Assembly: GCF_003243465.1 (NCBI RefSeq)
Contig: NZ_QFQZ01000016.1
Span: 5,809-69,808 of the forward strand
Length of the DNA stretch: 64,000 nucleotides
Origin: Caulobacter segnis
GTDB taxonomy: Bacteria; Pseudomonadota; Alphaproteobacteria; Caulobacterales; Caulobacteraceae
Reading direction: 5' to 3'
A program made the position numbers and the translations under genes. Under the pieces are notes generated by a model. That model worked only from the letters and a program-made list of their open reading frames with translations. It was not told the DNA's origin and made no database searches. Of the stretch, positions 33,078 through 39,909 are shown in pieces. The first letter of the stretch is position 1. The number at the start of each line of letters is the position of its first letter.

Positions 33078-34034
33078 ATGATCCAGTTTCTCGGCCGTGG
33101 CGTCGCGGGCTTCGCGCTCCTGCTTGTGTCCTATATCGCGGTCGGCGGGCTGATGAGCGCCAACGGCGCGCCCAAGCCCCGAGGGCATATGGTCGAGATC
33201 GAGCCGGGGCGCGCGCTGCGGCTGGTCTGCGAAGGCCCCAAGAGCGATCGGCCTGTCGTCTGGCTGGAGTCGGGCGCCTTTGGCCTCGCGGCCGACTGGG
33301 GCGCGGTGCAGGAAGCCCTGACCGCCGCCGGCTGGCGCTCCTGCGCCTATGACCGGGCGGGCATGGGCTTTTCGCCGCCGGGGCCCAGGCCGCGCGACGG
33401 GCTGGCGATCGTGTCCGACTTCGAAAAGCTGATCGCGGCCTCCGGCGAGCCGGGGCCCTACATCCTGGTCGGCCATTCGATGGCGGGGCTGCGCCTACGC
33501 GAGTTCGCCGGCCGCAACCCCGACAAGGTGGCGGGTCTGGTCCTGGCCGACGCCGCCACCCCCGAGGCCGCCCAGAACCCGCAGATGCGGGGCTTCATCA
33601 AGGCCTTCGCCAACATCTCGCGTTGGGCGGCGCGCGGCGCGTCAATCGGTCTCTACAAGCCTCTGGTCCACACGCGCCTGGGCGACAAGATCGACCTGCC
33701 GCCGGCGGCCAAGGCCGAGAAGAGCTGGGCCTTCGCCAACGGCCGCCATAACAGGACCGCGGCCGAGGAGGTCGAGCTGTGGGCGGAAGCCTCGGCCCAG
33801 GCTGGCCAGCAGCCGCCCTTCGATCCGAAATGGCCGGTCGCGGTGGTCACGGCGGGGCCCGTCGCCGGGCGCGAGGCGCGCAAGGAAATGCAGGCCGCGC
33901 CCGCTCGCCGTTCGGAACACGGCATGGTCGACCACGTCGAGGCCGCCACCCATACCCTGCTGATCGGCCGCCGCTTCGCCGATCACATCGTCCGCGCCGT
34001 GGCGTTCGTGGCGGACGCGCGGACGAAGGGCTGA
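33078..34034 (+). CDS. Membrane-anchored alpha/beta hydrolase
   Basis: A 318-residue hydrolase with an N-terminal hydrophobic anchor (FALLLVSYIAVGGLM, about residues 12-26). The nucleophile elbow is VGHSMAG, with GSG-like SGAFG oxyanion stretch and SCAYDRAGMGFS before it; a C-terminal THTLLIG carries the likely catalytic His. It belongs to the general esterase group and its substrate is unknown. I start at ATG 33078 rather than the TTG three codons earlier. It is followed by a bidirectional terminator shared with rpsU. Confidence 0.8.
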   Translation: MIQFLGRGVAGFALLLVSYIAVGGLMSANGAPKPRGHMVEIEPGRALRLVCEGPKSDRPVVWLESGAFGLAADWGAVQEALTAAGWRSCAYDRAGMGFSPPGPRPRDGLAIVSDFEKLIAASGEPGPYILVGHSMAGLRLREFAGRNPDKVAGLVLADAATPEAAQNPQMRGFIKAFANISRWAARGASIGLYKPLVHTRLGDKIDLPPAAKAEKSWAFANGRHNRTAAEEVELWAEASAQAGQQPPFDPKWPVAVVTAGPVAGREARKEMQAAPARRSEHGMVDHVEAATHTLLIGRRFADHIVRAVAFVADARTKG

Positions 34035-34042
34035 ACCAAAAG

Positions 34043-34074
34043 AAAAGGCCGCGCGGATCGCCGCGCGGCCTTTT
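34043..34074. terminator. Bidirectional intrinsic terminator
   Basis: Perfect stem AAAAGGCCGCGCGG / CCGCGCGGCCTTTT with an ATCG loop. A-run and T-run flank it, so it can stop transcription of both the hydrolase (plus) and rpsU (minus). Confidence 0.9.
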
Positions 34075-34105
34075 CGAATCTTCGGCGATGCGAAGGGAGG
34101 GGGTC

Positions 34106-34342
34106 TTAGCGACCGCCAGCCTTCTTCGGCATCGGCAGCAGGCCTTCGCGCTGAGCGCGCTTGCGGGCCAGCTTGCGGGCGCGACGGACGGCTTCAGCCT
34201 TTTGGCGAGCGCGCTTTTCCGACGGCTTTTCGTAGTGCACGTGCCGCTTCATTTCGCGGAACGAGCCTTCGCGTTGCATCTTCTTCTTCAGAGCCTTCAG
34301 GGCCTGATCGACATTGTTGTCGCGGACGAAAATCTGGACCAG
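34106..34342 (-). CDS. rpsU: 30S ribosomal protein S21, probable CTG start
   Basis: A 78-residue S21: VQIFVRDNNVDQALKALKKK, then KRHVHYEKPSEKRARQ and a basic Arg-rich tail to GLLPMPKKAGGR. S21 helps position mRNA on the 30S platform near the anti-Shine-Dalgarno. Family members begin right at MVQIFV, which here falls on a CTG (34340-34342) with GGAGA seven bases upstream. In-frame codons just before it are NGEIP, with no ATG or GTG; the nearest alternative is a TTG 12 codons upstream (34376), which places the GGAGA inside the coding region. I prefer CTG. The gene is divergent from COQ9. Confidence 0.88.
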   Translation of the reverse strand: MVQIFVRDNNVDQALKALKKKMQREGSFREMKRHVHYEKPSEKRARQKAEAVRRARKLARKRAQREGLLPMPKKAGGR

Positions 34343-34524
34343 GGGTATCTCTCCATTCGACAGCCCGACCAATATTCCCAAGTCCCTCTTGAGGGGCCGG
34401 GCGGGCGAACAAAACCGGGTAACCTGGAAGGGGTGCTCCCAGGCGATGAGGCGGGGCTGATAGCAGAGCGCGCGCGTCCTGTCCATGCGCGACGCGGCCT
34501 AAACCTCGGTGTAGACTCGGATTC

Positions 34525-35205
34525 ATGAGCGAAAATGTCGACACATCCGGTCAAGCTTCGGGTCAGGCGGGCGTGAGCTGGGCCGACTCGGCCGAGCAAC
34601 GCGTCCTCGACGAGGCGCTGCGGCTGGCGTCGAGCGCCGGCTGGAACGCCGGACTCGTCAGCCGCGCCCTGGCGGCGGCGGGCCTTTCCGAGGCCGAGGG
34701 CCAGCTCCTGCTGCCCGAGGGGCCGCGCGATCTGGCCGCCCTGCTATCGCGACGCCATGACGCGGCGGCGATGGAGCGGCTGCGGACCTTCGATCTCGCC
34801 GCCCTAAAGATTCGTCAGCGGATTCGCGAGGGCGTGATCGCCCGACTCGACGCGGCCCAGGAGAACGCCGACGTGCTGCGGCCGCTCGCCGTGTTCCTGG
34901 CCTTCCCGACCAACCTGCCGCTCGCCGCCCGCCTGACCTGGGAATCGGCCGATGCGATCTGGCGCTGGGCCGGCGATACGGCGACCGACGAGAACCACTA
35001 TTCGAAGCGCGCGATCCTGTCGGGGATCCTGGTCTCGACCCTGGCGGTCGACATGGCCTCGGGCCGGACCTCTGCGCTGTCGCACCTGGACGCCCGCATC
35101 GACAACGTCATGGCCTTCGAAAAATGGAAGGCGGGCCTGAAGCCGATGGACCTCGCGGGCGAGATGGTCGGGGCGCTGGCGAAGATGCGCTACGGAGGTC
35201 GCTAA
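34525..35205 (+). CDS. COQ9 family protein (ubiquinone biosynthesis)
   Basis: A 226-residue helical protein of the COQ9/TetR-like superfamily, a lipid-binding protein that presents intermediates to the Coq7 hydroxylase in ubiquinone synthesis. The C-terminal core LAARLTWESADAIWRWAGD followed by DENHYSKRAILSGILVST is the conserved COQ9 signature. The N-terminal third is TetR-like in pattern. It is divergent from rpsU over 182 bases and converges with rcdA 9 bases apart. A UbiX homologue occurs 3 kb away, but the two are not in one operon. Confidence 0.88.
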   Translation: MSENVDTSGQASGQAGVSWADSAEQRVLDEALRLASSAGWNAGLVSRALAAAGLSEAEGQLLLPEGPRDLAALLSRRHDAAAMERLRTFDLAALKIRQRIREGVIARLDAAQENADVLRPLAVFLAFPTNLPLAARLTWESADAIWRWAGDTATDENHYSKRAILSGILVSTLAVDMASGRTSALSHLDARIDNVMAFEKWKAGLKPMDLAGEMVGALAKMRYGGR

Positions 35206-35214
35206 GGCGCGGCC

Positions 35215-35724
35215 TTACCCCCCGAACGCCGCGGCCAGGCGGTCGAAGTGGGCCTGCACCGGGCGCGGGGCCTCTTCGTTGGGCGATTCCACGTACATGC
35301 GACGGTCCAGGTGCCGGACGCGCTCGTACAGGCGCTCGGAGCGGTGCAGCAGGTTGGTCAGGCCGAACGGTAGGTCCTCGACCGGGACGGCCGCGCCCAT
35401 CGCCTCTTCGGCCAGGCGGTAATTGTCGGCGCAGGCGGTCTCGGGCGGCATCTCGCCTTCGCGGACGGCCCGCTGGACCAGCAGCCACGAGGCCACCTGC
35501 ATCAGGCGGGTGGTCAGGCGCATGCTTTCGCTGGCGTAGGCCAGTGCGGCGTTGCGCGAGAGGATCTTGCTGTCATGCCGGCCGGCCCCGTCGAGATAGG
35601 CGGCGGTCTCCTCGACCAGCTGCATGCCTTCCTCGAACGTGCGGTCGAACAGTTCCGATCGGGCGAAGTCCTGGATGACTCCGGCGCGCCAAGGCGTATC
35701 GGCCAACGCGTTGACTTCGGTCAT
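35215..35724 (-). CDS. rcdA: RcdA, regulator of CtrA degradation (DUF1465)
   Basis: A 169-residue helical protein matching the DUF1465 family and my memory of RcdA: MTEVNALADTPWRAGVIQDF, a FARSELFDRTFEEGMQLVEE helix, LSRNAALAYASESMRLTTRL and a C-terminal MYVESPNEEAPRP segment. RcdA is a three-helix-bundle adaptor that works with CpdR and PopA to deliver CtrA to the ClpXP protease at the stalked pole. I start at ATG 35724 with AAAGAG upstream; a longer frame is unsupported. A CtrA-like site lies about 150 bases upstream at 35876, consistent with feedback, though only inferred. Confidence 0.85.
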   Translation of the reverse strand: MTEVNALADTPWRAGVIQDFARSELFDRTFEEGMQLVEETAAYLDGAGRHDSKILSRNAALAYASESMRLTTRLMQVASWLLVQRAVREGEMPPETACADNYRLAEEAMGAAVPVEDLPFGLTNLLHRSERLYERVRHLDRRMYVESPNEEAPRPVQAHFDRLAAAFGG

Positions 35725-35875
35725 GGCTACTCTTTGCCCCTTCGAAAGGCCGCGAGGACGTCTCGCTGGATGGAGGGAACTGCAACCCTCGTGCCAGACG
35801 CCGGTGTCCCGTTTCGCGACCGTCCCCCTTCGAACCGCCTGCATCTAAGACCGTCCGAAAGCGAATTGGAACGCT

Positions 35876-35890
35876 TTAAGATGCCAGTAA
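35876..35890. promoter_or_regulatory. CtrA-box-like TTAA-N7-GTAA upstream of rcdA
   Basis: One base from the CtrA consensus on the plus strand, equivalent to TTAC-N7-TTAA on the minus strand. It lies 152 bases upstream of rcdA, in the gap behind the DUF1192 gene. The same TTAA-N7-GTAA variant occurs at 17315. Confidence 0.45.
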
Positions 35891-35915
35891 CCTCACCGAA
35901 ACCTTAAAAGAAGCG

Positions 35916-36122
35916 TTAGTCGAGGCGACCAAACAGCGCATTGGCCGCATCGCGGCCGGCCTTCTTCTTGGCCAGCTGGGCCTTGGTGCGCTCGATCTCG
36001 GCCTGCAGGGCGGCGATCCGCTCCTCGAGTTCCGAAACGCCGTAGATTTCCAGGTCCTCGTGCGTGGCCTCGCTCAGAGCGCGTCCGCTGAAGGTGCGGG
36101 GTTCCGCAGCATCCTCGAACAT
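35916..36122 (-). CDS. DUF1192 family small protein
   Basis: A 68-residue protein. MFEDAAEPRTFSG and the coiled-coil segment SELEERIAALQAEIERTKAQL match DUF1192, a family of short alphaproteobacterial proteins of unknown function. The coiled coil suggests dimerisation or a protein-partner role. The ATG at 36122 has GGGAGAAAG upstream; a longer in-frame start to 36176 is not supported. It is in the same direction as rcdA, separated by 191 bases, and divergent from the quinone oxidoreductase. Confidence 0.78.
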   Translation of the reverse strand: MFEDAAEPRTFSGRALSEATHEDLEIYGVSELEERIAALQAEIERTKAQLAKKKAGRDAANALFGRLD

Positions 36123-36196
36123 CGGCTTTCTCCCTTTTCCAGCCGTCATCTGACGCCTACCTAGGTCGCAAGGCAAGTCACAGAGGGAAGCCGGCC

Positions 36197-37177
36197 ATGG
36201 GCGAGACGATGACCGCGATCGCGATCGAGGGCGGCAAGGGCCCCGCCGAGGCGCTAAAGGCCGTGACCGCCGAACGTCCCGAACCGGGACCCGGCCAGAT
36301 CCTGATCAAGGTCGCGGCCGCCGGGGTGAACCGTCCCGATCTCCTGCAGCGCCTGGGCTTCTACCCGCCGCCGCCGGGCGCGCCGGCGACCCTGGGCCTG
36401 GAGGTCGCGGGCGAGGTCGTCGTGGGCGCGGGGCGCTGGAAGGCCGGCGACAAGGTCTGCGCCCTGCTGGGCGGCGGCGGCTACGCCGAATACGCCGTCG
36501 TCGACGCCCGTCATGCCCTGCCGATCCCCGGCGAGCTCGACCTCATCCACGCCGCGGCTCTGCCGGAGACGGTGTTCACGGTGTTCGCGAACGTGTTCGA
36601 GCACGGCGCCCTGAAGGCTGGCGAGACGCTGCTGGTTCATGGTGGGACGTCCGGAATTGGGACGACCGCGATCGCCATGGCCAAGGCCGCCGGCGCCAAG
36701 GTCATCGCCACGGGGCGCGGCGCCGACAAGAAGGCCAAGGCGCTCGAACTCGGCGCCGACATCGCGATCGACGCCAAGACCGAGGACTTCGCCGAGGTGG
36801 TCAAGGCGGCCGGCGGCGCCGACGTGATCCTCGACATGGTCGGGGCCAGCTATTTCGACAAGAACCTCGACGCCCTGAACACCGGCGGCCGCATCGTCTA
36901 CATCGCCAGCCTGGGCGGTTCGACGCTGGAGGTCCCGGTGATGAAGATCATGCAGAAGCGGGCGGCGATCACCGGCTCGACCCTGCGCCCCCGCTCGGCC
37001 GACGAGAAGGCGCGCCTCGCCGCCGAGGTCGAGCGCGTGGCCTGGCCCTGGGTGGCGGCCGGCAAGCTGAAGCCGATCGTCGACGCGACCTTCCCGCTCG
37101 AAGAGGCGGCCCAGGCCCACGCGCACCTCGAGGCCGGAGAGCACGTCGGCAAGGTGGTGCTGGTGGTGGGTGGTTGA
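36197..37177 (+). CDS. NAD(P)H quinone oxidoreductase, zinc-lacking MDR family
   Basis: A 326-residue medium-chain dehydrogenase without the zinc ligands. It shows GVNRPDLLQRLGFYPPPPGA near the N-terminus, the NADPH loop LLVHGGTSGIGTTAIAMAK and DVILDMVGASYF. This is the PIG3/QorA-like type that reduces quinones with NADPH. The N-terminus and GVNRPD motif point to the PIG3 subgroup. It stands alone, divergent from DUF1192 over 74 bases. A hairpin (37259-37278) lies downstream. Confidence 0.87.
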   Translation: MGETMTAIAIEGGKGPAEALKAVTAERPEPGPGQILIKVAAAGVNRPDLLQRLGFYPPPPGAPATLGLEVAGEVVVGAGRWKAGDKVCALLGGGGYAEYAVVDARHALPIPGELDLIHAAALPETVFTVFANVFEHGALKAGETLLVHGGTSGIGTTAIAMAKAAGAKVIATGRGADKKAKALELGADIAIDAKTEDFAEVVKAAGGADVILDMVGASYFDKNLDALNTGGRIVYIASLGGSTLEVPVMKIMQKRAAITGSTLRPRSADEKARLAAEVERVAWPWVAAGKLKPIVDATFPLEEAAQAHAHLEAGEHVGKVVLVVGG

Positions 37178-37230
37178 ACGCCTCGCGTTGGACGGGCGGA
37201 GGCTATTGATCCCCGTTCCCTTTTTGCGAG

Positions 37231-37278
37231 AACCGCATTATAGCGGTTACCACATCCCGCCCGGCCGAAAGGCCGGGC
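37231..37278 (+). promoter_or_regulatory. Two inverted repeats in the trcR leader
   Basis: The first is AACCGC (37231-37236) against GCGGTT (37243-37248) around ATTATA. The second is a perfect 8-base stem GCCCGGCC/GGCCGGGC (37259-37278) with a GAAA (GNRA) tetraloop. They lie between the oxidoreductase and trcR, 23 bases before the trcR start. The second may terminate the upstream gene or shape the trcR 5' end. Confidence 0.5.
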
Positions 37279-37300
37279 GCCGTCATTTCTGGAGGACCGC

Positions 37301-38014
37301 ATGTCCGACATCCTGATGCCCAAGGCGACCGCCGTCTGGTTGGTGGACAACACCTCGCTGAGCTTCGAGCAGATCGCCGACTTCTGCGGCCTGCACCCGC
37401 TGGAAGTGCGCGGCATCGCCGACGGCGAAGTGGCGCGCGACATCCGCGGCGCCGACCCGATCGGCAATGGCCAGCTGACCCGGGAGGAGCTGGACCGCGC
37501 CCAGCGCAATCCGGACTACCGGATGAAGGCCCAGGTCAGCCGTCACGCCGAGCTGCTGAAGCCGGCCAAGAAGGCCCCGCGCTATACGCCGGTCTCGCGT
37601 CGCCAGGACCGCCCGGACGCCATCGCCTGGTTCCTGCGCCACCACCCCGAAGTGACCGACGCCCAGATCTCCAAGATCCTCGGCACCACCAAGGCCACGA
37701 TCGAGCAGGTCCGCGCCCGCACCCACTGGAACGCGGCCAACATCAAGCCGGTCGATCCGGTGACCCTGGGCCTCGTCGGCCAGCTGGAACTCGACGCCCT
37801 GGTCAAGAAGGCCGCCGAGAAGAAGGCCAAGGACGACGCCAAGCGCGGCATCGTGCCGGAAGACCCGACCCTGCGTCCGGCTTCCGAAGCCGGCCAGTTC
37901 GAACCCGAGGTCGAGGAAGAGGAAGAAGACTTCCGCGCGCCCCGCGGCGACCTCAAGGCCGAGGACGTGTTCGGCAAGTCGTCGGGCTATGTCGACGAGG
38001 AAGACGAAGACTGA
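37301..38014 (+). CDS. trcR: TrcR family cell-cycle transcriptional regulator (DUF1013)
   Basis: A 237-residue protein of the DUF1013 family, named TrcR in annotation pipelines. It begins SDILMPKATAVWLVDNTSL, with an HTH-like FEQIADFCGLHPLEVRGIAD, and a second one, VTDAQISKILGTTKATIEQV, near residue 120. A conserved stretch is RPDAIAWFLRHHPE. The C-terminus is acidic (EVEEEEEDF and DEEDED). A regulatory role is inferred from the HTH elements; direct targets are not known to me. TGGAGGA precedes the ATG. It ends before a palindromic repeat and a bidirectional terminator. Confidence 0.85.
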   Translation: MSDILMPKATAVWLVDNTSLSFEQIADFCGLHPLEVRGIADGEVARDIRGADPIGNGQLTREELDRAQRNPDYRMKAQVSRHAELLKPAKKAPRYTPVSRRQDRPDAIAWFLRHHPEVTDAQISKILGTTKATIEQVRARTHWNAANIKPVDPVTLGLVGQLELDALVKKAAEKKAKDDAKRGIVPEDPTLRPASEAGQFEPEVEEEEEDFRAPRGDLKAEDVFGKSSGYVDEEDED

Positions 38015-38025
38015 AACAAGCCCGG

Positions 38026-38150
38026 CCTCCCCGGCGAATGCCGGGGCCCAGCCCGATAGAATTGGGCTGACGGGATGAACTCAGAGCTTCTGGAACCCAT
38101 CTCGACACCCTTCCATCTGGGCCCCGGCATTCGCCGGGGAAATCGGGTAG
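38026..38150. repeat. Hairpin-pair palindromic repeat, copy 1
   Basis: Two inverted arms, 38029-38051 (CCCCGGCGAATGCCGGGG then CCCAG) and 38117-38139 (CTGGG then CCCCGGCATTCGCCGGGG), are exact reverse complements. Each arm is itself a hairpin with a GAAT or ATTC loop. The 65-base interior shares GGGATGA/GGAAGACG-like and TTCTGGA..CC text with copy 2 at 62647. Confidence 0.8.
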
Positions 38151-38167
38151 TGGGGTCGGAAAAACAA

Positions 38168-38205
38168 AGGCCCCGCTCCTTGCCGGAGCGGGGCCTCTCG
38201 TTTTT
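38168..38205. terminator. Bidirectional intrinsic terminator between trcR and DUF465 gene
   Basis: Perfect 12-base stem AGGCCCCGCTCC/GGAGCGGGGCCT with loop TTGCC, then TTTTT at 38201 on plus; on minus the stem is followed by TTTGTTTTT. Confidence 0.88.
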
Positions 38206-38219
38206 CGGCTGCCTAGCAG

Positions 38220-38393
38220 CTAGTGCATTCGCGATCGAAGGCCTTCGATCTCTTCCTTCAGCCTAAGCTTCTGCCGCTTGAGCTCCCTGAGCAGCGTTGG
38301 GTCGTAACCGGGTCGATTGGTCTCCTCCTGGATCTTGCGATCGAGGTTCTCGTGACGGGACCCAAGCTCGCGGATACGGGATTCGATGGCCAT
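38220..38393 (-). CDS. YdcH/DUF465 family small protein (first copy)
   Basis: A 57-residue helical hairpin protein. AIESRIRELGSRHENLDRKI and LLRELKRQKLRLKEEIEGL fit DUF465. The family forms antiparallel coiled coils and its function is not established. The ATG at 38393 has AAGGAG nine bases upstream; a longer frame to 38432 is not needed. A paralogous DUF465 protein lies at 39679 beyond ubiX, in opposite orientation. Confidence 0.83.
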   Translation of the reverse strand: MAIESRIRELGSRHENLDRKIQEETNRPGYDPTLLRELKRQKLRLKEEIEGLRSRMH

Positions 38394-38522
38394 GGCTCTC
38401 GGCTCCTTGCTGTTGGAGAGGAAAGTGAACACCCGCTGCGCGAGGCTGTCAGATCACATATGATTGCAACCGGCGGCGCTTGACGTCGCCGTTTTTGCTC
38501 CCATGACGGACGAACATTCACC

Positions 38523-39152
38523 ATGACCGAGCTTTCGCAGACCGTTGATCGACAAAGACTAGCGGTCGGCATCACCGGCGCCTCCGGCGTCGTCTACGGC
38601 CTGCGGATGCTGGATGCGCTACGCGAGCTGGGCGTCGAGAGCCACCTCGTTCTGTCCAAATCGGCGGCGTTGACGCTCGCCCAGGAGGCAGACCTGACGG
38701 TCTCCGAGGTCAACGCCATGGCCGACGTTGTCCACCGCGCCGCCGACGTCGGCGCCTCGATCGCTTCCGGCTCGTTCCGGACCCTGGGCATGGTCGTCGC
38801 GCCATGCTCGGTGCGGACGATGAGCGAGATCGCCACAGGCGTAACGTCTTCGCTGCTGACCCGCGCCGCCGACGTGACCTTGAAGGAGCGCCGGACCCTC
38901 GTCCTGATGATCCGCGAGACGCCGCTGCACCTGGGCCACCTGCGGACCATGACCAAGCTGGCCGAGATGGGCGCGGTGATCGCTCCGCCGCTGCCGGCCT
39001 TCTACGCCAAGCCCGCCACGATCGCCGAGATGGTCGACCAGTCGGTGGGCCGGGTCCTGGACCTGTTCGACCTCTCCTGGCGGCCGGTGAAGCGCTGGGG
39101 CGAGGACCTGGAGACCATCACCGGCAAGGGCGATTCTGGGGGCGAGGGTTAA
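38523..39152 (+). CDS. ubiX: UbiX family flavin prenyltransferase
   Basis: A 209-residue flavoprotein. The flavin loop VGITGASGVVYGLRMLDAL opens the fold, HLVLSKSA follows, and IASGSFRTLGMVVAPCSVRT and the C-terminal MIRETPLHLGHLRTMTKL hold the dimethylallyl and phosphate-binding residues. UbiX makes prenyl-FMN for UbiD decarboxylases in ubiquinone synthesis or aromatic acid metabolism. No ubiD is visible in the window. Downstream, an unknown TIGR02444 gene begins 5 bases after the stop, so the pair likely forms an operon. Confidence 0.92.
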   Translation: MTELSQTVDRQRLAVGITGASGVVYGLRMLDALRELGVESHLVLSKSAALTLAQEADLTVSEVNAMADVVHRAADVGASIASGSFRTLGMVVAPCSVRTMSEIATGVTSSLLTRAADVTLKERRTLVLMIRETPLHLGHLRTMTKLAEMGAVIAPPLPAFYAKPATIAEMVDQSVGRVLDLFDLSWRPVKRWGEDLETITGKGDSGGEG

Positions 39153-39157
39153 CGGCG

Positions 39158-39619
39158 ATGCGGATCTGGGACTGGGCCCTGGAGGTCTATGCGCGACAAC
39201 CTGTCGCGGACGCCTGCCTGAACCTGCAGGACGGTCACGGCCAGAACGTGCCCTACCTGCTGTGGGCCGCCTGGGCCGCGGGCGAGGGCCGCTCGGCGGA
39301 CCTGAAGGTGGCCGCCCGGCTGATGCGCGACTGGGACGCCGAGATCGGCGCGCCGCTGCGCGGCGTGCGCCGGGCTCTGAAGCCCGCGCGCCCGCCGGTC
39401 GACGACGCGGCCAAGGAGGCGCTGCGCGACGCGGTCAAAAAGGTCGAGCTGCAGGGCGAGCGCGTGCTGCTGGAAAGCCTGGAGGCCTTGACCGGTCCGG
39501 CGGGCGATCCGGCCTCGCTGATCGACGGCCTCGTCGCCGCCGCCGAAGCCTCCGGAGACCCGCCGCGCCGGGCGGCGCTGGAGCGCCTCGCGAACGCCCT
39601 TGAAAATAAGGCGCTTTAA
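39158..39619 (+). CDS. TIGR02444 family protein
   Basis: A 153-residue protein of unknown function. IWDWALEVYARQPVADACL and LQDGHGQNVPYLLWAAWAA are the family signature, and a helical Arg/Lys-rich middle (RLMRDWDAEIGAPLRGVRR) follows. It starts five bases after ubiX; the spacing suggests co-expression and perhaps a link to flavin or quinone chemistry. A palindrome at 39608-39626 covers the stop codon. Confidence 0.8.
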   Translation: MRIWDWALEVYARQPVADACLNLQDGHGQNVPYLLWAAWAAGEGRSADLKVAARLMRDWDAEIGAPLRGVRRALKPARPPVDDAAKEALRDAVKKVELQGERVLLESLEALTGPAGDPASLIDGLVAAAEASGDPPRRAALERLANALENKAL

Positions 39620-39626
39620 GCGCCTT
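39608..39626 (+). terminator. Hairpin at the TIGR02444 stop codon
   Basis: AAGGCGCTT and AAGCGCCTT are reverse complements separated by one base, and the stem covers the TAA. Only TTT follows, so it may be a weak terminator. Confidence 0.4.
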
Positions 39627-39678
39627 TACCGGTCGTCAGCCTTTCCCATCTATTCTTCTAACGGGCCCATCTGAGATC

Positions 39679-39906
39679 ATGTCCATGAACGACGACGATC
39701 CGTCGGACGACTCCGACATCGCGATCGAACGCCGCCTCGCCGACCTGCGCGAGGAGCACAAGGATCTCGACGACGCCATCAAGGCGCTGGAAGAGCGCTA
39801 CCAGCCCGACATGCTGCAGATCGCCCGCCTGAAGCGGAAGAAGCTGGCCCTGAAGGACGAGATCATCCGGCTGGAAGACCTGCTGATGCCGGACATCATC
39901 GCGTAA
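39679..39906 (+). CDS. YdcH/DUF465 family small protein (second copy)
   Basis: A 75-residue coiled-coil protein. DIAIERRLADLREEHKDLDD and MLQIARLKRKKLALKDEIIRL match DUF465 and the first copy at 38220. The N-terminus adds an acidic DDDPSDDSD extension. Its 3' end lies 3 bases from that of the convergent M61 peptidase gene. The start could be at 39679 or 39685. Function unknown. Confidence 0.8.
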   Translation: MSMNDDDPSDDSDIAIERRLADLREEHKDLDDAIKALEERYQPDMLQIARLKRKKLALKDEIIRLEDLLMPDIIA

Positions 39907-39909
39907 GAC

